Below the pieces are notes generated by a model. The model ran no database searches, was not told the origin of the DNA, and saw only the letters and a list, made by a program, of their open reading frames with translations. A stretch of DNA of 64,000 nucleotides, taken from Choanephora cucurbitarum. Taxonomy: Eukaryota > Mucoromycota > Mucoromycetes > Mucorales > Choanephoraceae. Position numbers and translations under genes: made by a program. Shown here piece by piece: positions 23,076-33,446 of the stretch (positions are counted from its first letter, which is position 1; each line of letters starts with the position of its first letter). The DNA lies in the NCBI GenBank assembly GCA_025331435.1, contig JAIWNI010000135.1, positions 1-64,000 of the forward strand, read 5' to 3'.

Positions 23076-24242
23076 ATGAAGCTTCAAATTATGATCACCC
23101 AAATGACCCTAATGATATCACTCATTCAGGCAAGACCATTGGAAGATAAAGGCATCACTAAAAGATTACTTGAGGGAATTCAACAATCTACCTATCGAGG
23201 TGGTGGTACTTATTTCTATCCTAAAACACAAGGTGGACCCATTGGTGCATGTGGTCCTTATGAAGATAACAATTCTCAGATTGTAGCTTTGGTAAGATCA
23301 GAAAAAAATTTTGAATTGGGAGACTCATGTTATTATGGAATATAGAATGCAGATCAATATGGTCCATTGAACCAAAGGAGTGATTGGTGTGGAAAGAAAG
23401 TAAAGATCTGTCATAGAAAAATATGTACTGTGGCTACCATTACAGACGCTTGTCCTCGATGTGAATATGGTAAGTAACCAGGAGAATTCTCTGTGTATAT
23501 TTTAACTGACATGCATGTATCAGGCGGTTTGGATTTGACACCTGCTGTATGGGATCAGTTGTACGGTGATCGTTCTCGAGGTGTACTTGATATTGTGTGG
23601 TCTGTGTTTGATGAAGCAGAGCAGAACAGTATTTTACAGTCAGTAGAAGAAGAGGTCATAGAGAAGATTTCACCCAAGAAGCCTGTTCAGCAAAAATTTG
23701 TAAAGGAAAAGCCCATTCGTTCAAAGTCTGTCAAACAAAATCATGCCCATAAAAAGTCTACTCAGCACAAGTCTACTCAACACAAGTCTACTCAACATAA
23801 AGCTACTCAGCATAAAGCTACTCAACGCAAGTCTACCCAAAACAAGTCTACCCAAAACAAGCCCACTCAACACAAGTCTGTTAAAAAGAATTCTGCCAAG
23901 GAAAATGCTGCCAAGCAAAAGTTTACTCGACAAAAGCTTATTCAACAAAAGATCATTCAACAACAGCCTACATCAACCAAGTCAATTGAGAACAAGCCTA
24001 CGCCAACCAAGTCAGTAGAGAAAGTGTCTACTCAACAACCCAAAGCTATTCAACATCCCAAGCCTGCTGAACATCCCAAGTCTGCTGAACAACCCAAAAC
24101 TACTCAACAGCCCAAGCCTACTAAAGAAGAAGAGTCATCGAAAGAAGAGCGAGCCAGAAAAGAAGAGGAAGAAGAAAAGCAAGAGGATGATGAAGATACG
24201 GACGATGACGATGACGAAGATGAAGATGACGAGAATGAATAA
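23076..24242 (+). CDS. secreted double-psi beta-barrel (RlpA/barwin-like) protein with repeat tail
   Basis: Three exons, 23076-23291, 23346-23469 and 23524-24242, give 352 residues. Residues 1-19 form a signal peptide (MKLQIMITQMTLMISLIQA). Residues about 38-145 are a double-psi beta-barrel of the expansin/RlpA/cerato-platanin-related kind: GGGTYFYP, GACGPY, a Trp-Cys and Cys-rich middle, VATITDACPRCEY, and GLDLTPAVWDQL. It keeps the Asp of ITDACPRC that is catalytic in some relatives. From about residue 175 the sequence turns into Lys/Gln/Thr/Ser/His repeats (KSTQH units) and ends in an acidic tail of Asp and Glu. Such proteins are secreted and may bind or loosen cell wall. The lysine-rich repeat could bind an acidic polymer (inference). 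Confidence 0.87.
23746..24110 (+). repeat. in-gene short tandem repeat coding for KSTQH-type pentapeptides
   Basis: A run of 15-base units (for example CACAAGTCTACTCAA) is repeated about nine times between 23,750 and 23,890. It continues as looser KPT/KSV and QPK units to about 24,110. The unit is a multiple of three, so copy-number changes would not break the frame. Confidence 0.8.
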
Positions 24243-24408
24243 GAAAGGTTATTCTTATAGTATCATTGTGTTCTAGTGATCTATTGATCACTAGCTGTCT
24301 TACAGTATCATACACAAAAAAGAAAATTTGTTAAATGTAAAATTATACATCTTGACAAAGCAGAGTAAATAAAGTGTTCAATTTCTATCATAAATAGTAT
24401 TTTCTTTA

Positions 24409-25968
24409 TTAAGAAAGAATAGGGAGAAACTAATAATAGACAAGGTTAGACTTTACTTGATGTAAAAAGAAATCGACTTACATTGCCCACAATTACGCTT
24501 GGTAAATCAAATATATCTCGCTTAATAGTAAAGCAAAAAGTACAGGGAACCAGCTTTTCTTGAGGTGTTTTGATAATACACGAATAGGTACATGACTTGT
24601 TTGCATTATCAAAGGCATGAAGAGAAAACTTCTCCCAGTATTCAATTGCAGATTGACCATCCATTAACTACGAGAAAGAAGTTAAAATAGATGTTCAAGC
24701 GTATTAAAGATCCTATTGTCACTTTACTTCATAAATATAAGTCTTTTTCTTCAAAATGATTTCCCTTTTCCATTGAGTCAACAATGAAAACTCTTTTCCT
24801 ACTAAACAGATTTCGCCTGTTCTTCTCCAAACAACAGTAGGTGTACCTGAGAAACTGATCAATTTCTCGTACTCAAGCAATGTCCTCTGTAAACATTTTT
24901 CCATGAATATCAGATCTTCTTCAGTCAAGTTCATAATCAATGTAAGAAAAGAGGGTCGAAATAGAGCCAAGGCTTTACTGATGCGCATTAAATCCTGTCG
25001 AGACATCCTTAGAAAAGAAGAATACAGGTTAGATAAGGCAACCTTAGTAAAGAGAGGGATCAACAATACCTCTCTTTGACATATTGAATAAGATAGTGAA
25101 ATCCTTCAGCATAGTTGAAAGGCTTTTTTATATCCAGATAGCTGTCTTGTCCCACTCGGCTGACTCTCTGTTTGTTCTGTTTGATAGGTGGCATTTGTGG
25201 AGTATAGGGTAAAGCGGACAATGGTGGTGTATACGATAGCATAGGATTAGGTGTTTCAATGCCTATCTGGATAGGTAATGTAGCTGCTTCTGTGATGGCC
25301 AAATCCAATAAGGGGTTCTGCAGCATGTTTCCAAGAATACCATATTCTAAGCCTGCCGTTGCTGATCCAAACCCCAAATCAGCAAGTGAAAAGTTAAACA
25401 GCTGATCAGTTGCAGTCACATCAAACAGAGATATTGCATCGCTTTCTGATTTCTCTCTTTTTTTGTTAGGAATGAAGGTCTAGAGTCATGCTATCTACAT
25501 TACCTAAAGAATAGGGTGTGTCTTCTATGGTCAAGGGTGATAATTTGGAAGGAGATTCTATATAGATCAAAACACACTCTTCCGTATGAGAAGCAAAGTC
25601 TCTTACTCTCATTTGTTTCGTTACCTTGTTTCACTCCTTGAAGATATTTTGCCTTCTTTCTTATAGCATCTGTACAAGTTGAAGCTAAATCTCTTCTAAT
25701 ACAACGATCACAAGGCCTAGCTAAGTCAATTCATCAGAAAAAAAAAAAAAGAAAGGAGCAAGGAAAGAGAGAGAGAGAGAGAGAGAGGCAAGAGAAATGA
25801 TCAATCGTACCATCATCACAAGTAAGGTGTGCCTGATTTATGTATATATATCGATTAATAATGGAGTTTAATTCTCAGTAACCAATTTACCTTTTGGCAA
25901 TGAAGGCAAGCTCTGGCTACTTTCTTTCTCTTCATTGAATCTTTTACGTGGTTCAGTACAGTAGTCAT
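24409..25968 (-). CDS. ERT1: ERT1/AcuK-type Zn2Cys6 regulator of gluconeogenesis
   Basis: Eight exons: 25968-25891, 25832-25811, 25720-25625, 25557-25504, 25445-25070, 25007-24728, 24667-24482 and 24429-24409. All phases agree, and they give 370 residues. The Zn2Cys6 cluster is Cys21, 24, 31, 37, 40 and 49 (ACLHCQKAHLTC, RPCDRC). A middle linker leads to a PAS-type domain, about 210-370, with the family text FRPSFLTLIMNL, LISFSGTPTVVWRRTGEI and FTIKRDIFDLPSVIVGNFLPIL. Ert1 and AcuK/AcuM activate PEP carboxykinase and fructose-bisphosphatase genes on non-fermentable carbon sources. The zinc cluster is split by two introns around a 22 nt exon, and the last coding exon is 21 nt. The gene is divergent from RACK1 over 580 bp. 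Confidence 0.93.
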
Positions 25969-26548
25969 ACTTCGAAGTTTCTTGTTAAAGAAAAAAAAAA
26001 GAGAAAAAGAGAAAAAAAGAAGAATTAATTATGGGTTGCACATTCAATAGCACAGTATGATCTTTACCTTATTCATGTGAATTCGCTTTCAGGCTCCCAC
26101 ACATATTTGTATTCCCCGCTCAAAATGTTAACCGGTTTGCTTTATTCGAGAAAACTTATCTTTAGCTCAATAAAAATAGTCTCTACCCCCTCTATAAACA
26201 GAAAGAAGCACTTTAGTAAATGCGCTTGGTTCACGTAGCTTAGCCAAACAGACTTTTTTTTACCAGCCTTCATTTACTCTGAATTTACGGGAGAAGACAA
26301 TTAACGATAATTGAAGTTTATTTTTATCAAATGATACTTTGTTTCCATGACAATGCTAAGGTAACAACTTGGTAGCAGTAACAGACCTTTCTTGTAGGTA
26401 GTTCGCAGCTATTTTTTCTTATTTTATTTTACAAAACCCGACACTGAGTACGAATTAGCTGAGGATCAAAAAAATAGAGAGTGCTCAACCAACAAAGTGC
26501 CATCAACAAGAAGCAAATCGAGAATCCTTCTCTTTTCTTACTGACAAC
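25969..26548. promoter_or_regulatory. shared intergenic region between ERT1 and RACK1
   Basis: A 580 bp gene-free segment between two divergent starts. It must contain both promoters. I see A-rich runs near the ERT1 side and no specific site that I can name with confidence. Confidence 0.45.
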
Positions 26549-27923
26549 ATGGATACTCTTACTCTCCGCGGAACACTCGAAGGTGTGTAATGATATAGGC
26601 ATATAGCACACTGTGTATGTGTATGTGTGTGTGTGTGCATGCATAGAAACGGATGGATCATCAAAAAATTAGATGGATGGATGGATACAGTCAGAAAAAA
26701 ATTGCGCCATGTCAATAGTCAACATTCAACATTTTCTTTGCGATGTATTCAACGAAACCATAACAAACACACACACATATCTACACATATACAATAGCTT
26801 CAGTTTACATGCCTAGAATGTTTATAAACAAAGAGTACGATTTACTTACTTTTCTATCTCTATTCATGTTAATCATTAGGTCACGGCAACTGGGGTAAGT
26901 TTATGATTGTTACTCAACACGTTGGAATCACATAACTTACATGGTTTTGTTTCTATAGTCACTGCCATCGCTACCACCTCTGAAGCCCCTGACATGGTTT
27001 TGTCTGCCTCTCGTGACAGAAGCATCATTGTCTGGAACCTTACCAGGTAAAGCACATAAAGAGTGTGAGGGAATAAAACAGTCATTGACACTTTGTATGT
27101 GTGTTATAGAGATGAAATGAACTACGGTGTCCCCCGTAAGTCTCTTGTTGGTCACTCCCACTTCATTGAAGATCTTGCTATCTCTTCTGACGGTCAATTC
27201 GCCTTGTCCGCCTCTTGGGATCAAACTCTTCGTCTCTGGGACTTGAACAGCGGTACCACCACCCGCCGTTTCGTCGGTCACAAGAACGATGTCTTGTCTG
27301 TCTCTTTCTCTGCCGACAACCGTCAAATCGTCTCCGGTTCTCGTGACAAGACCATCAAGTTGTGGAACACCCTTGGTGAATGTAAGTACAACATCACCGA
27401 AGATGGTCACACCGAATGGGTCTCTTGTGTCCGTTTCTCTCCTAACCCTGCTAACCCTGTCATCGTCTCTGGTGGTTGGGATAAGCTCGTCAAGGTCTGG
27501 GACTTGACCAAGCTCAAGCTCCGTACCAACTTCATTGGTCACAACGGTTACGTCAACACTGTCACCATCTCTCCCAATGGTTCTCTCTGTGCCTCTGCCG
27601 GTAAGGACGGTGTTGTCATGCTCTGGGACTTGAACGATGCCAAGCACTTGTACTCTCTCGAAGCTGGCTCCAACGTTCACGCCTTGACCTTCTCCCCCAA
27701 CCGTTACTGGCTCTGTGCTGCCACCGCCAACGGTATCAAGATCTGGGATCTCGAATCCAAGTCTATCGTTGACGAACTCCGTCCTGAATTCCCTCAATTG
27801 GGTAAGAGAAAGAACCCTGATCCCGAATGTTTGTCTGTCTGTTGGTCTGCTGACGGTGCCACCCTCTTCTCTGGTTACTCTGACAACATCATTCGTGTCT
27901 GGCAAGTCACCCGTACTCTTTAA
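26549..27923 (+). CDS. CPC2: RACK1, ribosome-associated WD40 scaffold
   Basis: Four exons, 26549-26582, 26880-26894, 26959-27046 and 27110-27923, give 316 residues. Seven WD40 blades are visible, starting with [17 protein letters not shown] and including [45 protein letters not shown] and [16 protein letters not shown]. The final blade is [19 protein letters not shown]1 (Cpc2/Asc1) sits on the 40S subunit head and couples translation, stalled-ribosome quality control and signalling. Codon use is strongly biased (GGT, GTC, TCT, CGT), as in highly expressed fungal genes. The bias also makes a long antisense open frame. Exon 2 is only 15 nt, and intron 1 is 297 nt, far longer than other introns here. 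Confidence 0.98.
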
Positions 27924-28040
27924 ATGATTTAATTTTATAAAAAAAATGAATGAGTACCCTTTTTTTTTTGTGTGTTAATAACATGAATTAAAAAAATAAA
28001 ATAAATCTAAAAAACTTTATTTTCCAACAATCGTATTGTT

Positions 28041-28983
28041 TTATACACGACAGCTTGAGAAGGACATGACCATAATGTCGGTAGCACCACATTCTGTCAA
28101 TCTGTCCAAGATTTCACCCTTTTCTTTCTTGCTGATCATGGCAGACACAGCAACCCAACCTTCACGATCGACTAAAGAAGAGACAGTGGGACCTAATCTA
28201 CCAGGTGTTACTTGACTAGCTTCGGCCAAGTGAGTGCGTTCAATGTTGTAGGTACACAAGACATATTTGTTGGCAGTGATCACACCACGAACACGAGAAG
28301 CAATCTTTTCAATCAAATCCTTATGGTTTGATTTCTTATTGGCAATCAAGACAGATTGTGTTTCCATCAATGTGTAAATATCATGAAGACCTGCAGCACG
28401 CATCGATTCACCTGTCTCAACAAGATCCACTAATAAAAGAGTAAAGTTAGATAAGATTTCACTTTTATAAGTATATATATACTTTACCAATACCATCAGC
28501 CAAACCCAAGGCACAGGCAGCTTCGACAGATCCAGAGACATGGTTGATGGTTGTCTTCTTGCCAGCAGCCTTATCCAAAGGCTCAAACAACTTGGCAGTG
28601 CAATTAACAAAACTGGTGACAATACGCTTACCAACAAGGGATTCCAAGGTTTGATTTTCGCTCTTCATAGGTACTTCAATGCAAAGACGACACTTACCAA
28701 ATCCGAGCTCCATCACTTGTTCAATCTTATCTTCAACATGACTTTCAACCACAATATCTTGACCTGTGATACCCAAATCCACTTCACCTTCACCAACATA
28801 TTTGGCAATATCAGCAGCAGGCAAAAAGATAAGAGCAATGGGCAAGTTGGTACAGAGAGCAATGTCTTGTCGGGTGCTTCGGTTGTAATGGATATCACAT
28901 CCCTTCAGAAGCTCAGCACAACTTTCGTAGATACGACCCTTCTTGGGCACAGCAAACAACAAACGATCCTTAAGGTCCATCAT
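28041..28983 (-). CDS. HIS1: ATP phosphoribosyltransferase, first step of histidine synthesis
   Basis: Two exons, 28983-28488 and 28429-28041, with a 58 nt phase-1 intron, give 294 residues. Residues about 1-210 form the catalytic domain: RLLFAVPKKGRIYE, ADIAKYVGEGEVDLGITG, and the PRPP-loop region with LADGIVDLVETGESMR. A C-terminal ACT-like regulatory domain (about 220-294, GPTVSSLVDREGWVAV to GATDIMVMSFSSCRV) is the site of histidine feedback in the long-form enzyme. The reaction joins ATP and PRPP to phosphoribosyl-ATP. Two consecutive ATG codons open the frame; either could be used. Length matches yeast His1. Confidence 0.96.
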
Positions 28984-30066
28984 TTTCTTTAGAGTAGATA
29001 ATGTCAAGAAAGACAATGGTACCTTAAATTCTCAAAAAGTTTTTTAAAATTAAAAATTTGACATTGAATTTGTAGTCACAAGCAATGGATGTCAACCAAT
29101 TAAAGTAACCATCTTTATCGTGATCGATGCTTTTCAATGCAAGTAAATATGTTTCACAAACCCAGAAAGTTCTTGGACCATTTTCAACTTCCACTTTAGA
29201 TAAAAACAAATAGCACACTGAGAGTGATGTTTAGAGCGATTTCTTCTTTTCTGTTTTTCTGTCGTCTAAAGACCTTGCTGTTCTGCTGAAACAGTTTGAC
29301 GCTCAACAACTGAAATATATGGCCTATAGCTTCAATGCTTCTCCTTTTTGTTTTTACTTTCAACTAAATTTGTATGCTGCTTTCAAGACACCTGCATTGA
29401 TCAGCTTCCCTCACTGACATCGTTTAGGATTATCATTGGGTTTCTTATTCTTACGTTAGAATCAAAACAATAACCAACCTGCTTTCTGTCTACCAAAGCA
29501 ACATCCGCCTTATCAAAGGCCTTATCTCCGAGCTACCGTTTGCTGTTCCTAAAGTGCGTGCCACAATTTCATCCTTCAATTCTTTCTTTCTTTATAGTTA
29601 AAAAATTATGCTTGCTTTCAGATTATTTCAAGATCTCTCTATTATTATGGCTAGAACGAAAGCTTAGTTATCCTTCTGCGGTGCGATTGTTTTGCTCATA
29701 AGATAAACCTGCAACAGAACTGTCAAGAAACATAAGTTCGAAAAACACATTTGTCTCGTTCTTAAACAGCCTACAACTTTTCACTATTTCAATAAAGCAA
29801 AGTCAGGTACGAAGGGCGATAGAAGAAAAATGCAATGTAGGCAGATACAAGTAAACCAGTTGCTCAATTGATATGATCTGAAGCTTAAAAGTACACCACT
29901 CAACATCTTCATACCCTTTCGACCGTCAACAAGACAATGTATGTCATTTAAACAACAAGAGGATAAAGAGCATGATTTGAAAGGTAGATCCAGTGCTCCC
30001 TCTCTGAATGGTTAAAAGCCCGCCAAATCTTGATCTCACTCTCTCTTTCTTTTGAAATTAGTTTAT
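28984..30066. other. intergenic stretch with possible gene relic
   Basis: No intact gene. Two plus-strand open stretches without ATG starts, 29,262-29,417 and 29,431-29,601, read like ordinary protein rather than low-complexity noise, but I recognise no domain. They may be relics of a lost gene or transposon. The rest is AT-rich and featureless. Confidence 0.35.
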
Positions 30067-31182
30067 TTACAGTGTCTTATTTTTCCATTCGACAAAATCA
30101 TCAAACAATACAGGCCCTAGGTGAATTTGTGAGAAAAGGATATAAATGCAAACCAAACTGATTTTACTTACAAGAAGAGGTGCAATCGTAGGTTGACAAG
30201 TCTTGAGGCACAGCTTTACAAAAGTCTAATAAGCTTGACCATTGATCTTTATTGATAACCTTAACAGGCTTCGTTTCCTAACAGATCAGACAGAATAAAA
30301 AGTGAGTTAAAGGCATTGCTTTAGTCAGAAGAACATACTTGAATGAATTGAACAAATGATTTAATAATAGGGTATTTAGGTTCGAGTAAAATAGACCAAA
30401 GAGCAATGGCAGTCTGAAGCATAAAGAAGAGATTAAAAATGAATATAATGGCTTGTCATTTTCCTTTACCTCCACATCCATGCTTTTCTGAGTAGTGGAT
30501 TTGACATACTGAAAGGTGAAGAGATACAATTGTTTAAATTCACTTGGATCATTCAACACATTTTCCTCCCAATGACAGAGTATCTTTTTGAATTCATCTG
30601 ATGTGCTAACACTATAGATATTTACGTGTTAAAGTAGCTCTCTCTCTCTCTTTTCTTTTTTGAAGAAAACTTTACTCCAGAGAAGACATGGTTTGCATAA
30701 ACTCTTGTCTTGTAATATAACCCATCTGATTCGACTTCATCTTATAACCAACAATCAAAGGAAGTGTCTACATGAACAAGGATCAGACGATTTCTTCAGT
30801 CGTATATGTAGCTCTACTTTACACTCTCCAAATTGACACCTAAATCTGTATAGAACTGTTGACAGCCATCAGGTGTCATAACATCTCGATTATCAGACTC
30901 AGTATATTGTTCGAACCATTTCTGTTGAATTTCTGCTGTTTTATTTGACTAACCCAAAAAGAAAAAGATTGGATCATTATCGTCTAATCATCTATCCTTT
31001 CTCTCTCTCTCTTCTTTAGTTACCTTTAAGCTAATAATAATGAAAAAAAATGAAAAACATGATTAGAATTCATCATTATGATACTCTATTAGATTCACCA
31101 ACTCTTGCTTCTTTCTAGGTATTTTTGTTTTTTTGGCAGTAACTACTTGTGAACTACCAGCTGCCTTGCGTTTAGGTGGCAT
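30067..31182 (-). CDS. DCN1: DCN1-like cullin neddylation protein
   Basis: Seven exons: 31182-31099, 30948-30823, 30767-30676, 30611-30470, 30413-30339, 30277-30172 and 30116-30067. They give 224 residues with agreeing phases. The N-terminus is basic and Lys-rich (MPPKRKAAGS), possibly nuclear. The PONY/potentiating-neddylation domain follows, with family texts KWFEQYTES, QQFYTDLGV, QEFMQTM, FTFQYVKSTTQKSMDVETAIALW, WSSLLDFCKAVPQDLSTYD and WPVLFDDFVEW. Dcn1 binds both cullin and the Nedd8-charged Ubc12 and promotes cullin neddylation. The 150 nt first intron could instead hide a 7 nt exon (31,030-31,024), so residues 28-30 are uncertain. No ubiquitin-binding UBA domain is visible at the N-terminus, unlike in yeast Dcn1. 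Confidence 0.9.
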
Positions 31183-31476
31183 AATAAAAGGGATACAAAT
31201 AAGAGAAAAAAAGGCAAAAAAAAAGAATAAAAAAAAATTAATACTTCGACTCTTCAATTTTTTTTCACTCAGATTTAAACAAAAAAGCGTCTCGGAGCTA
31301 AGGACGAACGGATCTTTTCTCTTCACTTCTTTTTTGTTCTAACATTCTACTTGCATAAATCAAGCATAGAAAGAAGCTCCTTTATTTATGAAAGTCGCAC
31401 AACAAGCAAAGACAACATACAGAACAAACTAAGAGAAGAGTAGAAGGGACATCATTTTATATAGGTCAAATCGAAC
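31183..31476. other. intergenic
   Basis: 294 bp between the DCN1 start and the carrier stop. A poly-A-rich leader precedes DCN1. No gene. Confidence 0.45.
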
Positions 31477-32358
31477 TTAATTAGTTTGATGGAGTTTCAA
31501 TAAAGCTTCGAATACAGTCATGTTGATGGTAGTAAGAGGAATACCCCATGCAATACGGACAAGCATGCCATTGGTAAATGCTCTTATACCGCCTTCATAG
31601 CACCACATACGATAGGCAATCTGAAAAGGCCCACCACGATAGGCCTGTTCTTGTCGAGAGACTTGCCATCGTGTCTTGACAATATCAAGTGGAGTAGAGA
31701 CAATGATGCCTAGGGCACTGGCAATAGCAGAACAAAAGAGATACACTAAAATGGTCTGGTCCGACCATTGTTGTTTTAGATATTCATACACAACAAAATA
31801 AGTCACTGTGTGTGGAAGAAAGACAGCAATTGACATCCAATAACCTCGATAGAAACTGGCTAATCCTTCAAGACGCATCAGCTGTACCAGTTGCCATGTG
31901 GACTGATGGTTGATCTGCAACTGACTCTTGATCACTTCCATAGGCGTGAAAAAGATGCCAGCAGCAAGCTCAGCCAGTGATCCCGAGATGGCATGGTTTA
32001 GGAGTACATCTTTTGGTAGCCCAATTGTGTCCAAGTAAAGCTTAGACCATTCGTAACAGACAAGATAGACTGTCAGGGCAGGTACAGAAAACAAAAGAGT
32101 GATGCCAATACCACGGTAGAGTGACGTAGGTTTCATCTCTACTTGTGATGCTGGATCCACAAGTAAATCATATTGTGTTGATTTTGTTTGAAGACGAGTT
32201 TTTATTGTGTCCACTTGTAGAAAGAGAGAATAATTTAGAAAACAAGCGCTTCTTTCTCTCTCTCTCTTAGGAAATGATTATTTACATGGATAAGTTACTG
32301 AGCGAGCCACAAGAGCTGCTATACTAGAGGCCACAAGGTAAAATGCATCCACTGCCAT
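31477..32358 (-). CDS. mitochondrial carrier family transporter
   Basis: Two exons, 32358-32286 and 32213-31477, with a 72 nt phase-1 intron, give 269 residues. Three carrier repeats are visible by their P-x-[DE]-x-x-[KR] signatures: PLDTIKTRLQ (about residue 24, created by the splice), TPMEVIKSQLQ (about 115), and TPLDIVKTRWQ (about 200). Six hydrophobic segments fit the family. Carriers of the inner mitochondrial membrane exchange small metabolites. Size and sequence resemble the S-adenosylmethionine/Pet8-like or orphan branch, but I cannot assign the substrate. Its start lies 46 bp from the stop of the same-strand molybdopterin synthase gene. Confidence 0.92.
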
Positions 32359-32403
32359 TAAATGGTATATTTCAAAAGAAAAGAGAGAGAGTGAAAAAAA
32401 AAA

Positions 32404-32728
32404 TTATCCACCGCTTACAGGAGGAATAATGGCAATTTCTGAGTTGGGCTGAATCAGAGTAGTTCTTTCTTTCTCTTTTTCAACGTAATCCATGTTGACT
32501 GCATACATACAAGAAGACAACAATTGGCTTAACTTCGGTCCATACTGAGATATTAAGAAGGTTGATAAATCAGATAGAGCCCAATTATCGCCAAGTGTAA
32601 TGGTTTCTTGCTCCTTTAGGGTGATATCCTTGACGCCTGCAAAATAAAGTAATGTAATCTAGGAGAAAATCAATCTTCAAGCTGTAGCTTTTCTTTTATT
32701 ACTATAGAGAGAAAATTACTTGGTTCAT
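32404..32728 (-). CDS. molybdopterin synthase small subunit (MoaD/MOCS2A)
   Basis: Two exons, 32728-32720 (ATG AAC CAA only) and 32658-32404, give 87 residues. The protein starts MNQITLLYFAGVKDITL and ends IAIIPPVSGG. It has the MoaD/ThiS beta-grasp fold and the C-terminal Gly-Gly that is thiocarboxylated by the MOCS3-type sulfurtransferase. With the large subunit it inserts two sulfurs into precursor Z to form molybdopterin. Length equals that of the human protein within a residue. The stop follows the GG directly, which confirms the model. A 9 nt first coding exon is unusual but is needed, because no other ATG precedes the conserved first strand. Confidence 0.9.
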
Positions 32729-32939
32729 GCCACTTGCTGTTTCCAAAAGAAAAAGAGAGAGGAAGAGTAAAGAAAAAAAGTAAAGATGTTACTTGATTTT
32801 TTTTTCAAATACAGTTGACGGATTCTACAAATGGCAGCGCTTAGTCAATTACAGTAATATGCAACAGTTTTTGAATGGCTTGACTTTACTCTTTACTCAT
32901 ATTTCAGACTCTTTTATTCTCAATACAAACATGCTTCCG

Positions 32940-33045
32940 AGTGCAGAGATGCATCTCCCGTGTGGGAGTATGCGTATACATCAACTACCTTCCGGGGGAT
33001 GAACTCCCTGGCGGCTAGCCCTGCTCTGTTATGCGCATTTTTTTT
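32940..33045 (+). ncRNA. candidate structured small RNA with T8 terminator
   Basis: A GC-rich island in AT-rich DNA can fold as follows. An outer stem pairs CAGAG (32,944-32,948) with CTCTG (33,024-33,028). A first hairpin has GCAT-CTCCC (32,951-32,959), loop GTGT, and GGGAG-T-ATGC (32,964-32,973). A second hairpin pairs CCGGGGG (32,992-32,998) with TCCCTGG (33,005-33,011), allowing two G-U pairs. Eight T (33,038-33,045) follow, as in an RNA polymerase III terminator. I could not match it to U1-U6, SRP, RNase P/MRP or tRNA. Strand is chosen from the T-run. This is a prediction from base pairing only. Confidence 0.4.
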
Positions 33046-33446
33046 ATTTTCGCTTCTCTAGCTTAACTGGTTGTCTTTTTTTTTTTTTTTTTAAATAAGA
33101 ACTCCTCTATATGGCCAAGATCGCTTTTGTAGAGAACTTGAATAGACCATTTTCTCTTTCGTTTTTTGGACTCTATTTAGACACAACGAAAAATGAAGGG
33201 TGCTGAACAACGATATATCTTGCACAACTCTTTTACAACAATAGGAAACAAGACAGTAGAAGCACGGAAATAAAGCGTTAATTTCTATATAATTAAGCCT
33301 GAATTGACTTGGCCTAATCATTTGCTTTGTATCTACACAAACTTGATGTTTGTATATAGAGAAAAGACAAACTAGTTTAGCATTCAAGAGGAAAGGAGCA
33401 AGTATTCAAATGAAAGTAAAAAGACAAGATAGAGAAAGGAAATTTA
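33046..33446. other. intergenic
   Basis: About 400 bp downstream of the PD-(D/E)XK gene. No gene seen. A long T-run lies at about 33,078-33,091. Confidence 0.4.

Noticed and set aside
26583..26879. snoRNA inside RACK1 intron 1
   Set aside because: I found no CTGA D-box, nor a convincing RTGATGA C-box with matching spacing, so it is not listed as a feature.
26937..27905. 322-codon open frame antisense to RACK1
   Set aside because: It is a by-product of the strong codon bias of RACK1 on the other strand; the peptide has no domain and the sense strand is unmistakably RACK1.
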